A stretch of DNA of 11,841 nucleotides from Eubacteriales bacterium (GTDB lineage: Bacteria; Bacillota_A; Clostridia; Lachnospirales; Lachnospiraceae). The DNA lies in the NCBI GenBank assembly GCA_030533315.1, contig JAUNJL010000074.1, positions 1-11,841 on the forward strand, in the 5' to 3' direction. The translations under genes and the position numbers were made by a program. Below are positions 5,675 through 11,841 of the stretch, piece by piece. The notes beneath the pieces were generated by a model. The model worked only from the letters and a program-made list of their open reading frames with translations. It made no database searches and had not been told where the DNA came from. Each line of letters opens with the position of its first letter. Position 1 is the stretch's first letter.

Positions 5675-7126
5675 TTATTCTCCAATGTCCAGAGACAGAT
5701 CCCCTGCGTCCAGGAACTCTTCACCGCCAGCTCCCGGATCCACATAGACATCTCCGCCTCCATCTCCGCCGGTTCCCGGATCCACGTAGGCATCACCGCC
5801 GGCTCCCTCTCCGGAAGATCCGTCGCCGCCGTCTGGCTCCGTATAGGTATCACCGCCGGTCTCTCCGCCGCCGGTATCAGGATCAACGACCTCGCCTTCT
5901 CCCTGGTACTGGCCTCCGTCTGCGTTTGGATCCACATAGCCGCCGTTTCCATCGTCCCAGGCGTTTCCGCCGGAGCCGTCGTCCTGCCAGAAGAAGTCCG
6001 TGTTCACGTTTTCACCCTCTGCCACAGGAGGCGCCTCCTCAACCAGGTTGTCTGCGCCGCCTGCGATCTCAAGAATCTTGGCGCTGGCATCCAGGATGTT
6101 CTGTGACGGCACGTAATTCTCATCCGGCCCGTACAGGAACTGGTGGAGCTGCCTTACGTTGTTCTCCAGGGTATCTGCCACGATGATGCTGCCCCTGGCG
6201 TTGGAAAACTTGAAGTTCATGGGGAAGCCCACCGTCTCGTCCATATGGTAGCCGATCACCGTAGGGATCATGGTGAGGATCTCCGTCTTCGTCAGGGACG
6301 TGGTCACCAGAGGGAACACCTCATCCATGATCCGAAACAGGGTGGTAAGCCCCGCTTTTTTTCCTTTGTCCATCAGCATCTGCAAAACCCGCCTCTGCCT
6401 CTCGGTACGCCCCATGTCCAGGCTGGCCGTATAACGGATCCGGCAATAGGAGGTGGACTGCACGCCGTTCAGATGGTAAATGTCCACAATGGCCTCGATG
6501 TCCTCCGGCCTTGGCTCTGGAAGCTCCAGAGGCGTGTATTCCTTCCCCGTCTCCACGGAGGTCTCCTCACAATAGCTGTTGAGATGGACGATCTCCGCAT
6601 AGGAAAGGGGGATCTCCAGGCCGCCCACGGCATCCACCGCCGCCGTCAGCGCATTAAAGTCCACGGTGGCGTAATCCGTGATGTTCAGATCCAGGTTGGT
6701 GTTCAGCATGGAAATGGCCTGTTCCGCCCCGCCGTAGGCATATGCGGCGTTCGCCTTCGCATAGGTGCCGCCGCCAATGTTCAGAAGGGTGTCCCGGTAG
6801 ACAGACACCAGGCGCACGTCCTTCGTGTCGTTGTTCACGCTGGCAATGATGATGGTATCGCTGTTGTCCGTCCCAAGGGAGGCATTCTTTGACCTGTGAT
6901 CGATCCCAAAAAGGGCATAGGTCTTGTAGCCGGTCATCACCGGAGCCGTTTCGTTGGTCACGATCTTGGTATCGTCAAAGGTCTCCGGCGTCGTGGTGGT
7001 CTCCAGCTTTGTCATCCTGGCGGAAATCTGTCCGTAGACGTAAAGGCCTCCGAGAAACAAAAGCAGGATCACGATCTCCAGTCCAAACAGGACTCTCTTT
7101 AGTTTCTTTCCTTTTTTCCCTGACAT
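5675..7126 (-). CDS. LytR-CpsA-Psr (LCP) family glycopolymer ligase
   Basis: LCP proteins transfer undecaprenyl-linked glycans such as teichoic acids or capsule to peptidoglycan on the outer face of the membrane. This 483-residue protein has a basic cytoplasmic start, one membrane segment (12-32) and an LCP domain from about 68 to 330. Key family positions are visible: NSDTIII (D90), SVYRDT (R111), RYTASLDMGRTERQRR (R231, R240, R243). The usual Arg before S-D is Asn here. Residues 378-483 are an added tail rich in Gly, Asp, Glu and Pro, with about five YVDP-x-x-GG-like repeats. The ATG has AGGAAGGG about twelve bases upstream, a rather long spacing. It starts 21 bases after the sugar transferase gene and is presumably co-transcribed with it. 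This pairing supports a role in attaching the polymer made by this locus. Confidence 0.93.
   Translation of the reverse strand: MSGKKGKKLKRVLFGLEIVILLLFLGGLYVYGQISARMTKLETTTTPETFDDTKIVTNETAPVMTGYKTYALFGIDHRSKNASLGTDNSDTIIIASVNNDTKDVRLVSVYRDTLLNIGGGTYAKANAAYAYGGAEQAISMLNTNLDLNITDYATVDFNALTAAVDAVGGLEIPLSYAEIVHLNSYCEETSVETGKEYTPLELPEPRPEDIEAIVDIYHLNGVQSTSYCRIRYTASLDMGRTERQRRVLQMLMDKGKKAGLTTLFRIMDEVFPLVTTSLTKTEILTMIPTVIGYHMDETVGFPMNFKFSNARGSIIVADTLENNVRQLHQFLYGPDENYVPSQNILDASAKILEIAGGADNLVEEAPPVAEGENVNTDFFWQDDGSGGNAWDDGNGGYVDPNADGGQYQGEGEVVDPDTGGGETGGDTYTEPDGGDGSSGEGAGGDAYVDPGTGGDGGGDVYVDPGAGGEEFLDAGDLSLDIGE
5720..5938 (-). repeat. Imperfect tandem repeats encoding the LCP tail
   Basis: The 3' part of the LCP gene holds imperfect repeats whose translated units read approximately (Y/V)(V/T)(D/E)P followed by Gly- and Asp-rich residues: YVDPNADGG, VVDPDTGGG, YTEPDGGDG, YVDPGTGGDG and YVDPGAGG. 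The DNA units share a GGATCCAC core in several copies. Confidence 0.75.
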
Positions 7127-7147
7127 ACTTTTCTTTTTCCCTTCCTC

Positions 7148-8551
7148 TCAATATGCGTTTTTGTTTACAAACCCCTTGAAGATCGTAAGGAACATGATCT
7201 TCACGTCAAAACCGATGGTCCAGTTTTCGATGTAGTACAGGTCGTACTCGATCCTCTTTCGGATGGAGGTGTCGCCCCGGTAGCCATTGACCTGAGCCCA
7301 CCCCGTAAGGCCGGGCCTTACCTGATGCTTGACCATGTAGCGGGGGATCTCCTCCCGAAACTTCTCCACGAAGAAAGGGCGCTCGGGCCTGGGCCCTACA
7401 AGGCTCATGTCCCCCCTCAGGATGTTGAAAAGCTGAGGCAGCTCATCGATGCTGGTGCGCCTCATAAACCGTCCCACCCCCGTGACCCGGGGATCGTTTT
7501 TCACGGTCCACGCCTTCTTTTCCTCCGCCTCCGGCTGCACCTCCATGGACCGGAACTTGTACATCCAAAAGGTCTTGTTGTGAAGTCCCACCCGCTCCTG
7601 CCGGTAAATGAGAGGACCGGGCGAGGTCGCCTTGATCAGAATGCACATGAGAAGCATCACCGGCGATGCCACAATCAGCCCGCAGACGGAGCCGACCAGA
7701 TCCATGCACCGCTTGACCATGGCATTGAAGGTATTGCTCAGGGGCACATAGCGGATGTTGACCACCGGCAGCCCCAGGATATCCTCGGTGTAAGGCTTCG
7801 TGGGGATGATCCGGTTGTAGTCCGGGATAAACTTAGTATGCACGCCGGATTTCTCGCACATGGCCACGATCTCCTCCAAGCGGTCGTATTCGCTCAGCCC
7901 CAGGGTGATGGCGATCTCGTCCAGCCGGTTGGCCGGCAGTATGACCATCAGATTCGCAATCCTGCCGATCACCTTCACGCCGTTGTAAACCGTGCCCGAG
8001 GGAACGCTGTCGTCCAGGATCCCCCGAACCACATACCCCCACTGAGGGTTCTGGCGGATCCGGTCAATGTACTCCTCCGCCGAGCGGCTGTAGCCCACAA
8101 GAAGCACCTGCTTTTGGTTGAGACCCTTTTTCCGAAGGTTGCGGAGAATGTAAAAAACGGCCATCCTGGCACCCCAGTCCAGCGCGATATTGATCCCGTA
8201 AAACATAAACAGCATGGAACGGGAGATATCCCCTTCCTCAATATAGTACAGGATGAACGTGGTCACCAGGATCCCCAGCGTGTTGGCCTTCATCACATTG
8301 GACAGCACCAGCCGTCTCCCCTGCATCCGCATGGGCTGATACAGCGTAAAGGCATGGTACAGGAACAGATAGATCGGCACAATAAAAAGCAGGGCGGACA
8401 TGTACTGCTCAAAGGATCTCGTCCGCACTGCTGTCGCTGCGAAGGGGCCTATAAAACGCAGAGCCCAGGCACACACATAGGAAATGGAAATCACAAGTGC
8501 ATCGATTACCACATGGAGAAGACTGAAATTCTTCTGATTATCTTTGATCAA
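7148..8551 (-). CDS. Polyprenyl-phosphate sugar-phosphate transferase (WcaJ/EpsE type)
   Basis: This 467-residue enzyme should move a hexose 1-phosphate from UDP-sugar to undecaprenyl phosphate, the first committed step of glycan assembly at the membrane. The N-terminal half has four to five membrane segments (about 11-135), then a nucleotide-binding-like fold starting VLLVGYSRSAEEY (149-161). The C-terminal bacterial sugar transferase domain starts at KRCMDL (280-285), with a membrane hairpin, PGP-x2-YRQ-x-RVG, KFRSM, SIDELPQL with the Asp-Glu pair D369-E370, GDMSLVGPRPE and VRPGLTGWAQVNG. Length and layout fit the family. TTG at 8551 is chosen because AGAGGTGG lies six bases upstream and the protein then begins MIKDNQ, directly before the first membrane segment. 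An ATG at 8632 would add 27 unconserved residues and has no ribosome site. The sugar (glucose or galactose) cannot be read from the sequence. Confidence 0.94.
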   Translation of the reverse strand: MIKDNQKNFSLLHVVIDALVISISYVCAWALRFIGPFAATAVRTRSFEQYMSALLFIVPIYLFLYHAFTLYQPMRMQGRRLVLSNVMKANTLGILVTTFILYYIEEGDISRSMLFMFYGINIALDWGARMAVFYILRNLRKKGLNQKQVLLVGYSRSAEEYIDRIRQNPQWGYVVRGILDDSVPSGTVYNGVKVIGRIANLMVILPANRLDEIAITLGLSEYDRLEEIVAMCEKSGVHTKFIPDYNRIIPTKPYTEDILGLPVVNIRYVPLSNTFNAMVKRCMDLVGSVCGLIVASPVMLLMCILIKATSPGPLIYRQERVGLHNKTFWMYKFRSMEVQPEAEEKKAWTVKNDPRVTGVGRFMRRTSIDELPQLFNILRGDMSLVGPRPERPFFVEKFREEIPRYMVKHQVRPGLTGWAQVNGYRGDTSIRKRIEYDLYYIENWTIGFDVKIMFLTIFKGFVNKNAY

Positions 8552-8565
8552 TCTCTTCCACCTCT
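8549..8565 (-). promoter_or_regulatory. Ribosome site that decides a TTG start
   Basis: AGAGGTGG (8558-8565) stands six bases before TTG (8549-8551). It matches the anti-Shine-Dalgarno region well and fixes the sugar transferase start at this TTG. Confidence 0.75.
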
Positions 8566-8642
8566 TTTTTATGGCCCAACAGAAAGGCCGCCTCCTGGGA
8601 AACGGTTCCCCGGTCTGAAGCCCTCCGGCCATCTTTTGTCAC

Positions 8643-8656
8643 GCGGCAAAGGCCGC
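8643..8656 (-). repeat. Small hairpin in the sugar transferase leader
   Basis: GCGGC (8652-8656 side) and GCCGC (8643-8647 side) on the minus strand form a 5-bp GC stem with a four-base loop in the untranslated leader. No U tract follows. It may affect mRNA stability. Confidence 0.4.
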
Positions 8657-8676
8657 ATGAATCTAAATCTGCTAAC

Positions 8677-8705
8677 ATATTATAATAGATGCAATGGAAA
8701 TGCAA
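8677..8705 (-). promoter_or_regulatory. Possible second promoter P2 of the sugar transferase-LCP unit
   Basis: A perfect TATAAT (8679-8684) lies on the minus strand, but its best -35 candidate TTGCAT (8700-8705) is only 15 bases away. The overlapping TAATAT (8677-8682) would be at 17. TTGCAT occurs again 11 bases further on (8689-8694). An AT-rich, UP-like stretch precedes it. Weaker than P1. Confidence 0.45.
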
Positions 8706-8723
8706 CAGATTATTTACCAATTT

Positions 8724-8752
8724 TTTATAAATTTTATATAAATTCCTGCCAA
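8724..8752 (-). promoter_or_regulatory. Sigma-A promoter P1 of the sugar transferase-LCP unit
   Basis: On the minus strand TTGGCA (8747-8752) and TATAAA (8724-8729) are separated by exactly 17 AT-rich bases. Each hexamer differs from consensus at one position. It lies about 20 bases after the upstream GT2 stop codon and would give a leader of roughly 165 bases. Confidence 0.7.
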
Positions 8753-8770
8753 ATGGGAGAATCTCGCCTC

Positions 8771-9727
8771 TCAGCCTCCCAGTCTGCGCAGGATGTTCCA
8801 CCAGAGCTCCAGCTGAATCTTTCCATAATGGGGCAGGTTTTTCAGGGAAAACGGGTATTTTCTGTCCCGTCTGCTCAGCTGAAACCCATTTTTGATCCCC
8901 GCCAGATATTCCCTTCCCATCCCCTTTATGGAAAAAAACAGGATCTTGATGCCAAACCCCGCCACCAAAAAGGGCAGGTTGAGGAGAAGCTGAGGAAGGG
9001 GCATGTTCTTGTAGATCAGGTATATGTTGTTTCTGGAGGAATAGCGGGTCTTGAACTGATTGTACCTGGAGCCGCTGGTGCCGCTTCCCACATGGTAAAC
9101 CACGGCCTTCGGCGCATACCAGTTTTCGTAGCCCTCGATCCTGGCCCGGTAGCACACGTCCAGATCCTCCAGGTAAGCAAAATGCTCCTGGTCAAAGAGG
9201 CCGATCTTCTCAAAGATCTGCTTCCGGTAGATAGCCGCCCCGGCGCAGGAGGAAAAGACCCTCTCCTCCCGGTCAAAGGCATGAACGTCCCTCCCCTTGC
9301 CCCTGGCAAAGGCCCAGCCCAGGGCATTGTAATAATTGCCCGCATCATCCAGCTTGTCCCTGTCAAAAAACTGAACCATCTTCGCGCCACAGGAAAAGGC
9401 GTTTTCGTGGCGCTGGATGGCCGCCCTCATCTCCTCCAGAAAGTTCGCCTCCGCCTCCGTGTCGTTGTTCAGAAGCAGCACGTAGGGCGACCTGGCCGCA
9501 CGGATCCCCTCATTAACCGCCCTGCTGAAGCCAAAGTTCTCCGAAAGCTGGATCAGGCGGACCCAGGGATAGGCAAAGGCCACGAAGGAAGCGCTTCCGT
9601 CTGTGGATCCATTGTCCACCAGAATCACCTCGAAGTCCCTCAGGGTCTGGCGCTCCAGGCTTGACAGCACCCCGTCCAGATATGCGATTCCATTGTAATT
9701 TGGGATTATGACTGATACTTCCTGCAT
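8771..9727 (-). CDS. GT2 glycosyltransferase, WbbL/rhamnosyltransferase-like
   Basis: The 318-residue product (counted from the ATG at 9727) is a family 2 GT-A glycosyltransferase. Motifs are VSVIIPNYNG (4-13), VDNGSTDGS (37-45), NFGFSRAVNEG (64-74), LLNNDT (85-90) as the metal-binding DXD equivalent, and YLEDLDVCYRARIEGY (185-200) with the catalytic acidic residue. A YHVGSGTSGS segment and a hydrophobic stretch near 245-266 are typical of the WbbL-like group, often rhamnosyltransferases. The donor is not proven. The start is uncertain. An ATG at 9763 directly abuts the AAAGGAGG ribosome site with no spacer and would add 12 Gly/Pro-rich residues. The ATG at 9727 places the protein start at the conserved first strand but is separated from that site by a GC-rich hairpin. 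It follows the tandem GT2 gene, whose stop codon overlaps the ribosome site, so the two are co-transcribed. Confidence 0.9.
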   Translation of the reverse strand: MQEVSVIIPNYNGIAYLDGVLSSLERQTLRDFEVILVDNGSTDGSASFVAFAYPWVRLIQLSENFGFSRAVNEGIRAARSPYVLLLNNDTEAEANFLEEMRAAIQRHENAFSCGAKMVQFFDRDKLDDAGNYYNALGWAFARGKGRDVHAFDREERVFSSCAGAAIYRKQIFEKIGLFDQEHFAYLEDLDVCYRARIEGYENWYAPKAVVYHVGSGTSGSRYNQFKTRYSSRNNIYLIYKNMPLPQLLLNLPFLVAGFGIKILFFSIKGMGREYLAGIKNGFQLSRRDRKYPFSLKNLPHYGKIQLELWWNILRRLGG

Positions 9728-9771
9728 AAACGTTTTTGGGCCCCCGGCTTCCCGGGGCCCCATCCTCCTTT
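9727..9771 (-). promoter_or_regulatory. Ribosome site, GC-rich hairpin and start region of the GT2 gene
   Basis: On the minus strand AAAGGAGG (9764-9771), overlapping the previous stop codon, is followed by a near-perfect hairpin (arms 9752-9760 and 9738-9747, one extra base, 4-base loop), then about ten mostly A/T bases and the ATG at 9725-9727. Folding would reduce the ribosome site to ATG distance to roughly 12 bases. Confidence 0.55.
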
Positions 9772-11638
9772 ATTGTCCCTCTTTTTTCTTTCCTCCCATC
9801 CCTGGAAGGGGCTTTAGCGAATAATTCCATTTGGTGAGGGACAGATTTTTGTTGTAGCAGGGATCGCCCTGCTTTAGGATATGGATCCAGCGGCTGCGCA
9901 TATACTCGATCTCCCTCTGGAAACGGCGCACCTTGTCCTGACTGTCCTCGGCTCCCCTTGTTTTGGATTCCATATGATACAGCCTGGCATAGGGATCGTA
10001 GACCACCAGATAGCCCTCCTCCCCCAGCTTCAGGCAGAAATCCACGTCGTTGAAGGCCACCGCCAGCTTCTCGGTAAAGCCTCCGGCCTTTTGGAAGGCT
10101 GCCCTTTTTGTCATCATACAGGCCGCCGTGACGGCGCTCATGTCCTGAAGAAGAGACGCCTTGTGCAGATAACCGGTGCGGTTTGCCGGCATATCCACAA
10201 ACATATGCCCTGCAATCCCCCCCATCCCCACCACGCAGCCCGCATGTTGGATGGTGTCGTCCGGGTAAAGCAGCTTGGCTCCCACCGCTCCCACCTCCGG
10301 GCGCTGGCAGACTCCCAAAAGCTCCTCCATCCAGTCCGGGGTGATCATGGTGACGTCGTTGTTAAGGAAGAGAAGGTATTCTCCCCTTGCGGCCTCCACC
10401 CCAAAATTGTTGATGGCTGAGTAGTTAAATTCCTTTTTCCAGGAAAGAATACGGATGTCCGGCTCCTTTTCCAGCTCCTGATAGTATGCGAAGATCTCCT
10501 CCGTAACGCTGTTGTTCTCCACAATGAGAATCTCGTAATTCTTGTAGGTGGTATTTCGGAGGGAGGCGATGCATCCCCTCAGGGTCTCTGTCTCGTCCTT
10601 GTTGGGGATGATCACGGAGACCAGCGGCTCCCCCTGCACCGGATAGGTCACCCGGTAAAAGCCCAAATCCTGGGTGTGGCTCACCTCCCCCGCCGTCCCC
10701 GTCCGGGCCAAATGCTCCTGTATGGCCCGCCGCCCCGCCTCGAAGGCGTACATCTTGCTGGCGGGATTGTCTGCGGTGGAGGCCTTGTGGGTTCTCCAGT
10801 GGTACAGGATCTCCGGCACATGGACCGTCTTTCTCGCCTTTTCCGTGCATCGGAAGATAAAATCGTAATCCTGGGCGCCCTCAAACTCCCTGCGAAAGCC
10901 TCCCACCTCCTCCACGATGCTGCGGCGCACCACAAAAAAGTGGCAGATATAATTGTTGGAACGAAGAAGGTCCAGATTGAAATCCGGCTTCAGATGAGGC
11001 TGGAAGTGCTCATCCAGGGAGGTGGTCACCTTGTCCTCGTCGGTATAAACCCCATCTGCCTCCGGCTCTCGATTCAGTGCGGCCACGATCTCGTACAGGG
11101 CGTTGGGCGCCAAGAGATCGTCGTGATCCAGCAGCCCCAAAAACTCTCCCTTTGCCATCTGAAAGGCCGCATTGGTATTCCCTGCGATTCCCAGGTTCTC
11201 CTTCAGCGCCTGGCAGCGGATACGGGGATCCCTTTTTTCGTACTCCTCCAGGACCCGCCCCATGGCCTGATCCTGGGGGCTCCCGTTGGCAATGCACAGC
11301 TCCCAGTTTTGGTAGGTCTGGGCCAGCAGGCAGTCCAGCAGCTGCCTAAGAAAGGGCTCCGGCGTCCTGTAGGCCGGCACCGCCACGCTGATGAGGGGCG
11401 CATAGGGAAAACGCTCCCTTTTTTGCCTCTCCAAGGCTTTTTCATCCGGGACATAAGCCTCGTACCAGGGACCGTAGGGCACCTCCTCCGGCTCGAAGCG
11501 CTCATGCAGGCGTATCCAAAATTCCTTAGGTCCATAATGCTTTAGGTAACGCAGTCCTTTCTGGATGGTGTAGGGCGACAGCTTCTTCACCAGGCGTCCC
11601 CACTGGATCTTCATACCCGTTCCATTGTCTTTCCTCAT
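9770..11638 (-). CDS. Tandem-domain GT2 glycosyltransferase
   Basis: The 622-residue protein contains two GT-A family 2 domains. An N-terminal region of about 80 residues has the block HYGPKEFWIRLHERFEPEEVPYGPWYE (split here: HYGPKEFW, PEEVPYGPWYE) often found before such domains in Clostridia. Domain 1 (about 82-310) has ISVAVPAY, LLDHDD (D171, D173) and TDEDK. Domain 2 (about 338-600) has VSVIIPNKDE, IVENNS, FLNNDVT (D428) and FNDVDFCLKLGEEGY (530-543). Both domains keep their metal-site and acceptor-side acidic residues, so both may be active, adding two linkages or alternating sugars in a surface glycan. No membrane segment is obvious, so it should act at the cytoplasmic face. AAGGA about nine bases upstream supports the ATG at 11638; an ATG at 11614 has a poorer site. 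It is first in the transcript from the promoter at 11757-11785. Confidence 0.92.
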   Translation of the reverse strand: MRKDNGTGMKIQWGRLVKKLSPYTIQKGLRYLKHYGPKEFWIRLHERFEPEEVPYGPWYEAYVPDEKALERQKRERFPYAPLISVAVPAYRTPEPFLRQLLDCLLAQTYQNWELCIANGSPQDQAMGRVLEEYEKRDPRIRCQALKENLGIAGNTNAAFQMAKGEFLGLLDHDDLLAPNALYEIVAALNREPEADGVYTDEDKVTTSLDEHFQPHLKPDFNLDLLRSNNYICHFFVVRRSIVEEVGGFRREFEGAQDYDFIFRCTEKARKTVHVPEILYHWRTHKASTADNPASKMYAFEAGRRAIQEHLARTGTAGEVSHTQDLGFYRVTYPVQGEPLVSVIIPNKDETETLRGCIASLRNTTYKNYEILIVENNSVTEEIFAYYQELEKEPDIRILSWKKEFNYSAINNFGVEAARGEYLLFLNNDVTMITPDWMEELLGVCQRPEVGAVGAKLLYPDDTIQHAGCVVGMGGIAGHMFVDMPANRTGYLHKASLLQDMSAVTAACMMTKRAAFQKAGGFTEKLAVAFNDVDFCLKLGEEGYLVVYDPYARLYHMESKTRGAEDSQDKVRRFQREIEYMRSRWIHILKQGDPCYNKNLSLTKWNYSLKPLPGMGGKKKEGQ

Positions 11639-11664
11639 GCTTTTTGTTCCTTGCTCCTTATATT

Positions 11665-11714
11665 CCTGGGGTATCCAGGTCTATGATCTCTTTACCGGCC
11701 GTCCGCTTTCGGCC
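11665..11714 (-). repeat. Two hairpins in the leader of the tandem GT2 gene
   Basis: The roughly 110-base leader contains GGCCG/CGGCC (arms 11697-11701 and 11710-11714, 8-base loop) and CCTGG/CCAGG (arms 11665-11669 and 11675-11679, 5-base loop). Neither is followed by a U tract, so they are not terminators by themselves. Confidence 0.45.
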
Positions 11715-11756
11715 AGTGAAAATGGCACATGTAAACGATCACGGCATCATGCACTC

Positions 11757-11785
11757 ATTTTAACATTCTCCCATATTTTTTGCAA
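11757..11785 (-). promoter_or_regulatory. Sigma-A promoter of the GT2 pair
   Basis: On the minus strand TTGCAA (11780-11785) and TAAAAT (11757-11762) are separated by 17 bases, and TG-T before the -10 makes it an extended -10 promoter. Transcription would begin near 11750, giving a leader of about 110 bases before the ATG at 11638. Confidence 0.8.
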
Positions 11786-11793
11786 GAAACCTG

Positions 11794-11821
11794 ACTTTTG
11801 CAGATGAAATAGGCAAAAAGT
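11794..11821. repeat. Inverted repeat upstream of the GT2 promoter
   Basis: ACTTTTGC (11794-11801) and GCAAAAAGT (11813-11821) form an inverted repeat with one extra base and an 11-base centre, just upstream of the -35. It may be an operator or part of the end of a gene outside the window; neither can be decided here. Confidence 0.3.
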
Positions 11822-11841
11822 GGTCGCAAAGCCAGTATTTA

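Noticed and set aside
8571..8632. ATG at 8632 as the start of the sugar transferase
   Set aside because: No ribosome site precedes it, the added residues are unlike the family, and a well-placed AGAGGTGG supports TTG at 8551.
7325..9664. A 779-codon open frame on the plus strand
   Set aside because: It lies fully antisense to the sugar transferase and a GT2 gene and crosses their AT-rich intergenic promoter region. Its translation is rich in His, Pro and Gly with no domain, as expected from the reverse of GC-biased codons.
9738..9761. GC-rich hairpin as an intrinsic terminator
   Set aside because: On neither strand is the stem followed by a U tract; on the minus strand it is followed by A residues and then the likely start codon.

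Overview
The window looks like chromosomal DNA from a moderately GC-rich member of the Lachnospiraceae or a close Clostridia relative. This rests on the Gram-positive style of AAGGAGG ribosome sites, sigma-A type promoters with extended -10 elements, an LCP protein next to a sugar-phosphate transferase, and the protein types; no rRNA or marker gene is present to confirm it. All eight well-supported genes lie on the minus strand, so transcription runs from right to left. No tRNA, rRNA, CRISPR array, insertion sequence or phage gene was seen.

Right part (11.8 to 4.6 kb), surface-glycan assembly. A strong promoter at 11757-11785 serves a 622-residue tandem-domain GT2 glycosyltransferase. It is followed closely by a single-domain GT2 enzyme whose ribosome site is separated from its likely ATG by a GC-rich hairpin. 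A 219-base AT-rich gap with one good and one weaker promoter precedes a polyprenyl-phosphate sugar-phosphate transferase (WcaJ/PglC type, TTG start) and an LCP (LytR-CpsA-Psr) protein with a repetitive acidic Gly/Asp/Pro tail. An intrinsic terminator follows, then a rhamnosyltransferase-like GT2 gene, also with a TTG start. The plausible logic is that the phosphotransferase primes undecaprenyl phosphate, the three GT2 enzymes extend the glycan, and the LCP protein moves the finished polymer to peptidoglycan. No flippase, polymerase or ABC exporter lies in the window.

Left part (4.4 to 0 kb), protein quality control and envelope. A membrane-anchored HtrA/DegP-like protease has an upstream region with 22-bp-spaced direct repeats, and a strong terminator follows the gene. 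Next, with its own promoter embedded in two palindromes, comes a three-gene run: a divergent ClpX paralogue, a small helical zinc-ribbon protein with a very acidic tail, and a divergent signal-peptidase-II-like membrane protein. A possible further gene starts at the left edge.

The most unusual part is the ClpX-like / zinc-ribbon / LspA-like run. The ClpX protein keeps its ATPase, pore and ClpP-docking motifs but lacks the RKH substrate-entry loop, and carries a lysine-rich linker that contrasts with the acidic tail of its neighbour. A dedicated unfoldase-adaptor-membrane protein system is a reasonable but untested hypothesis.
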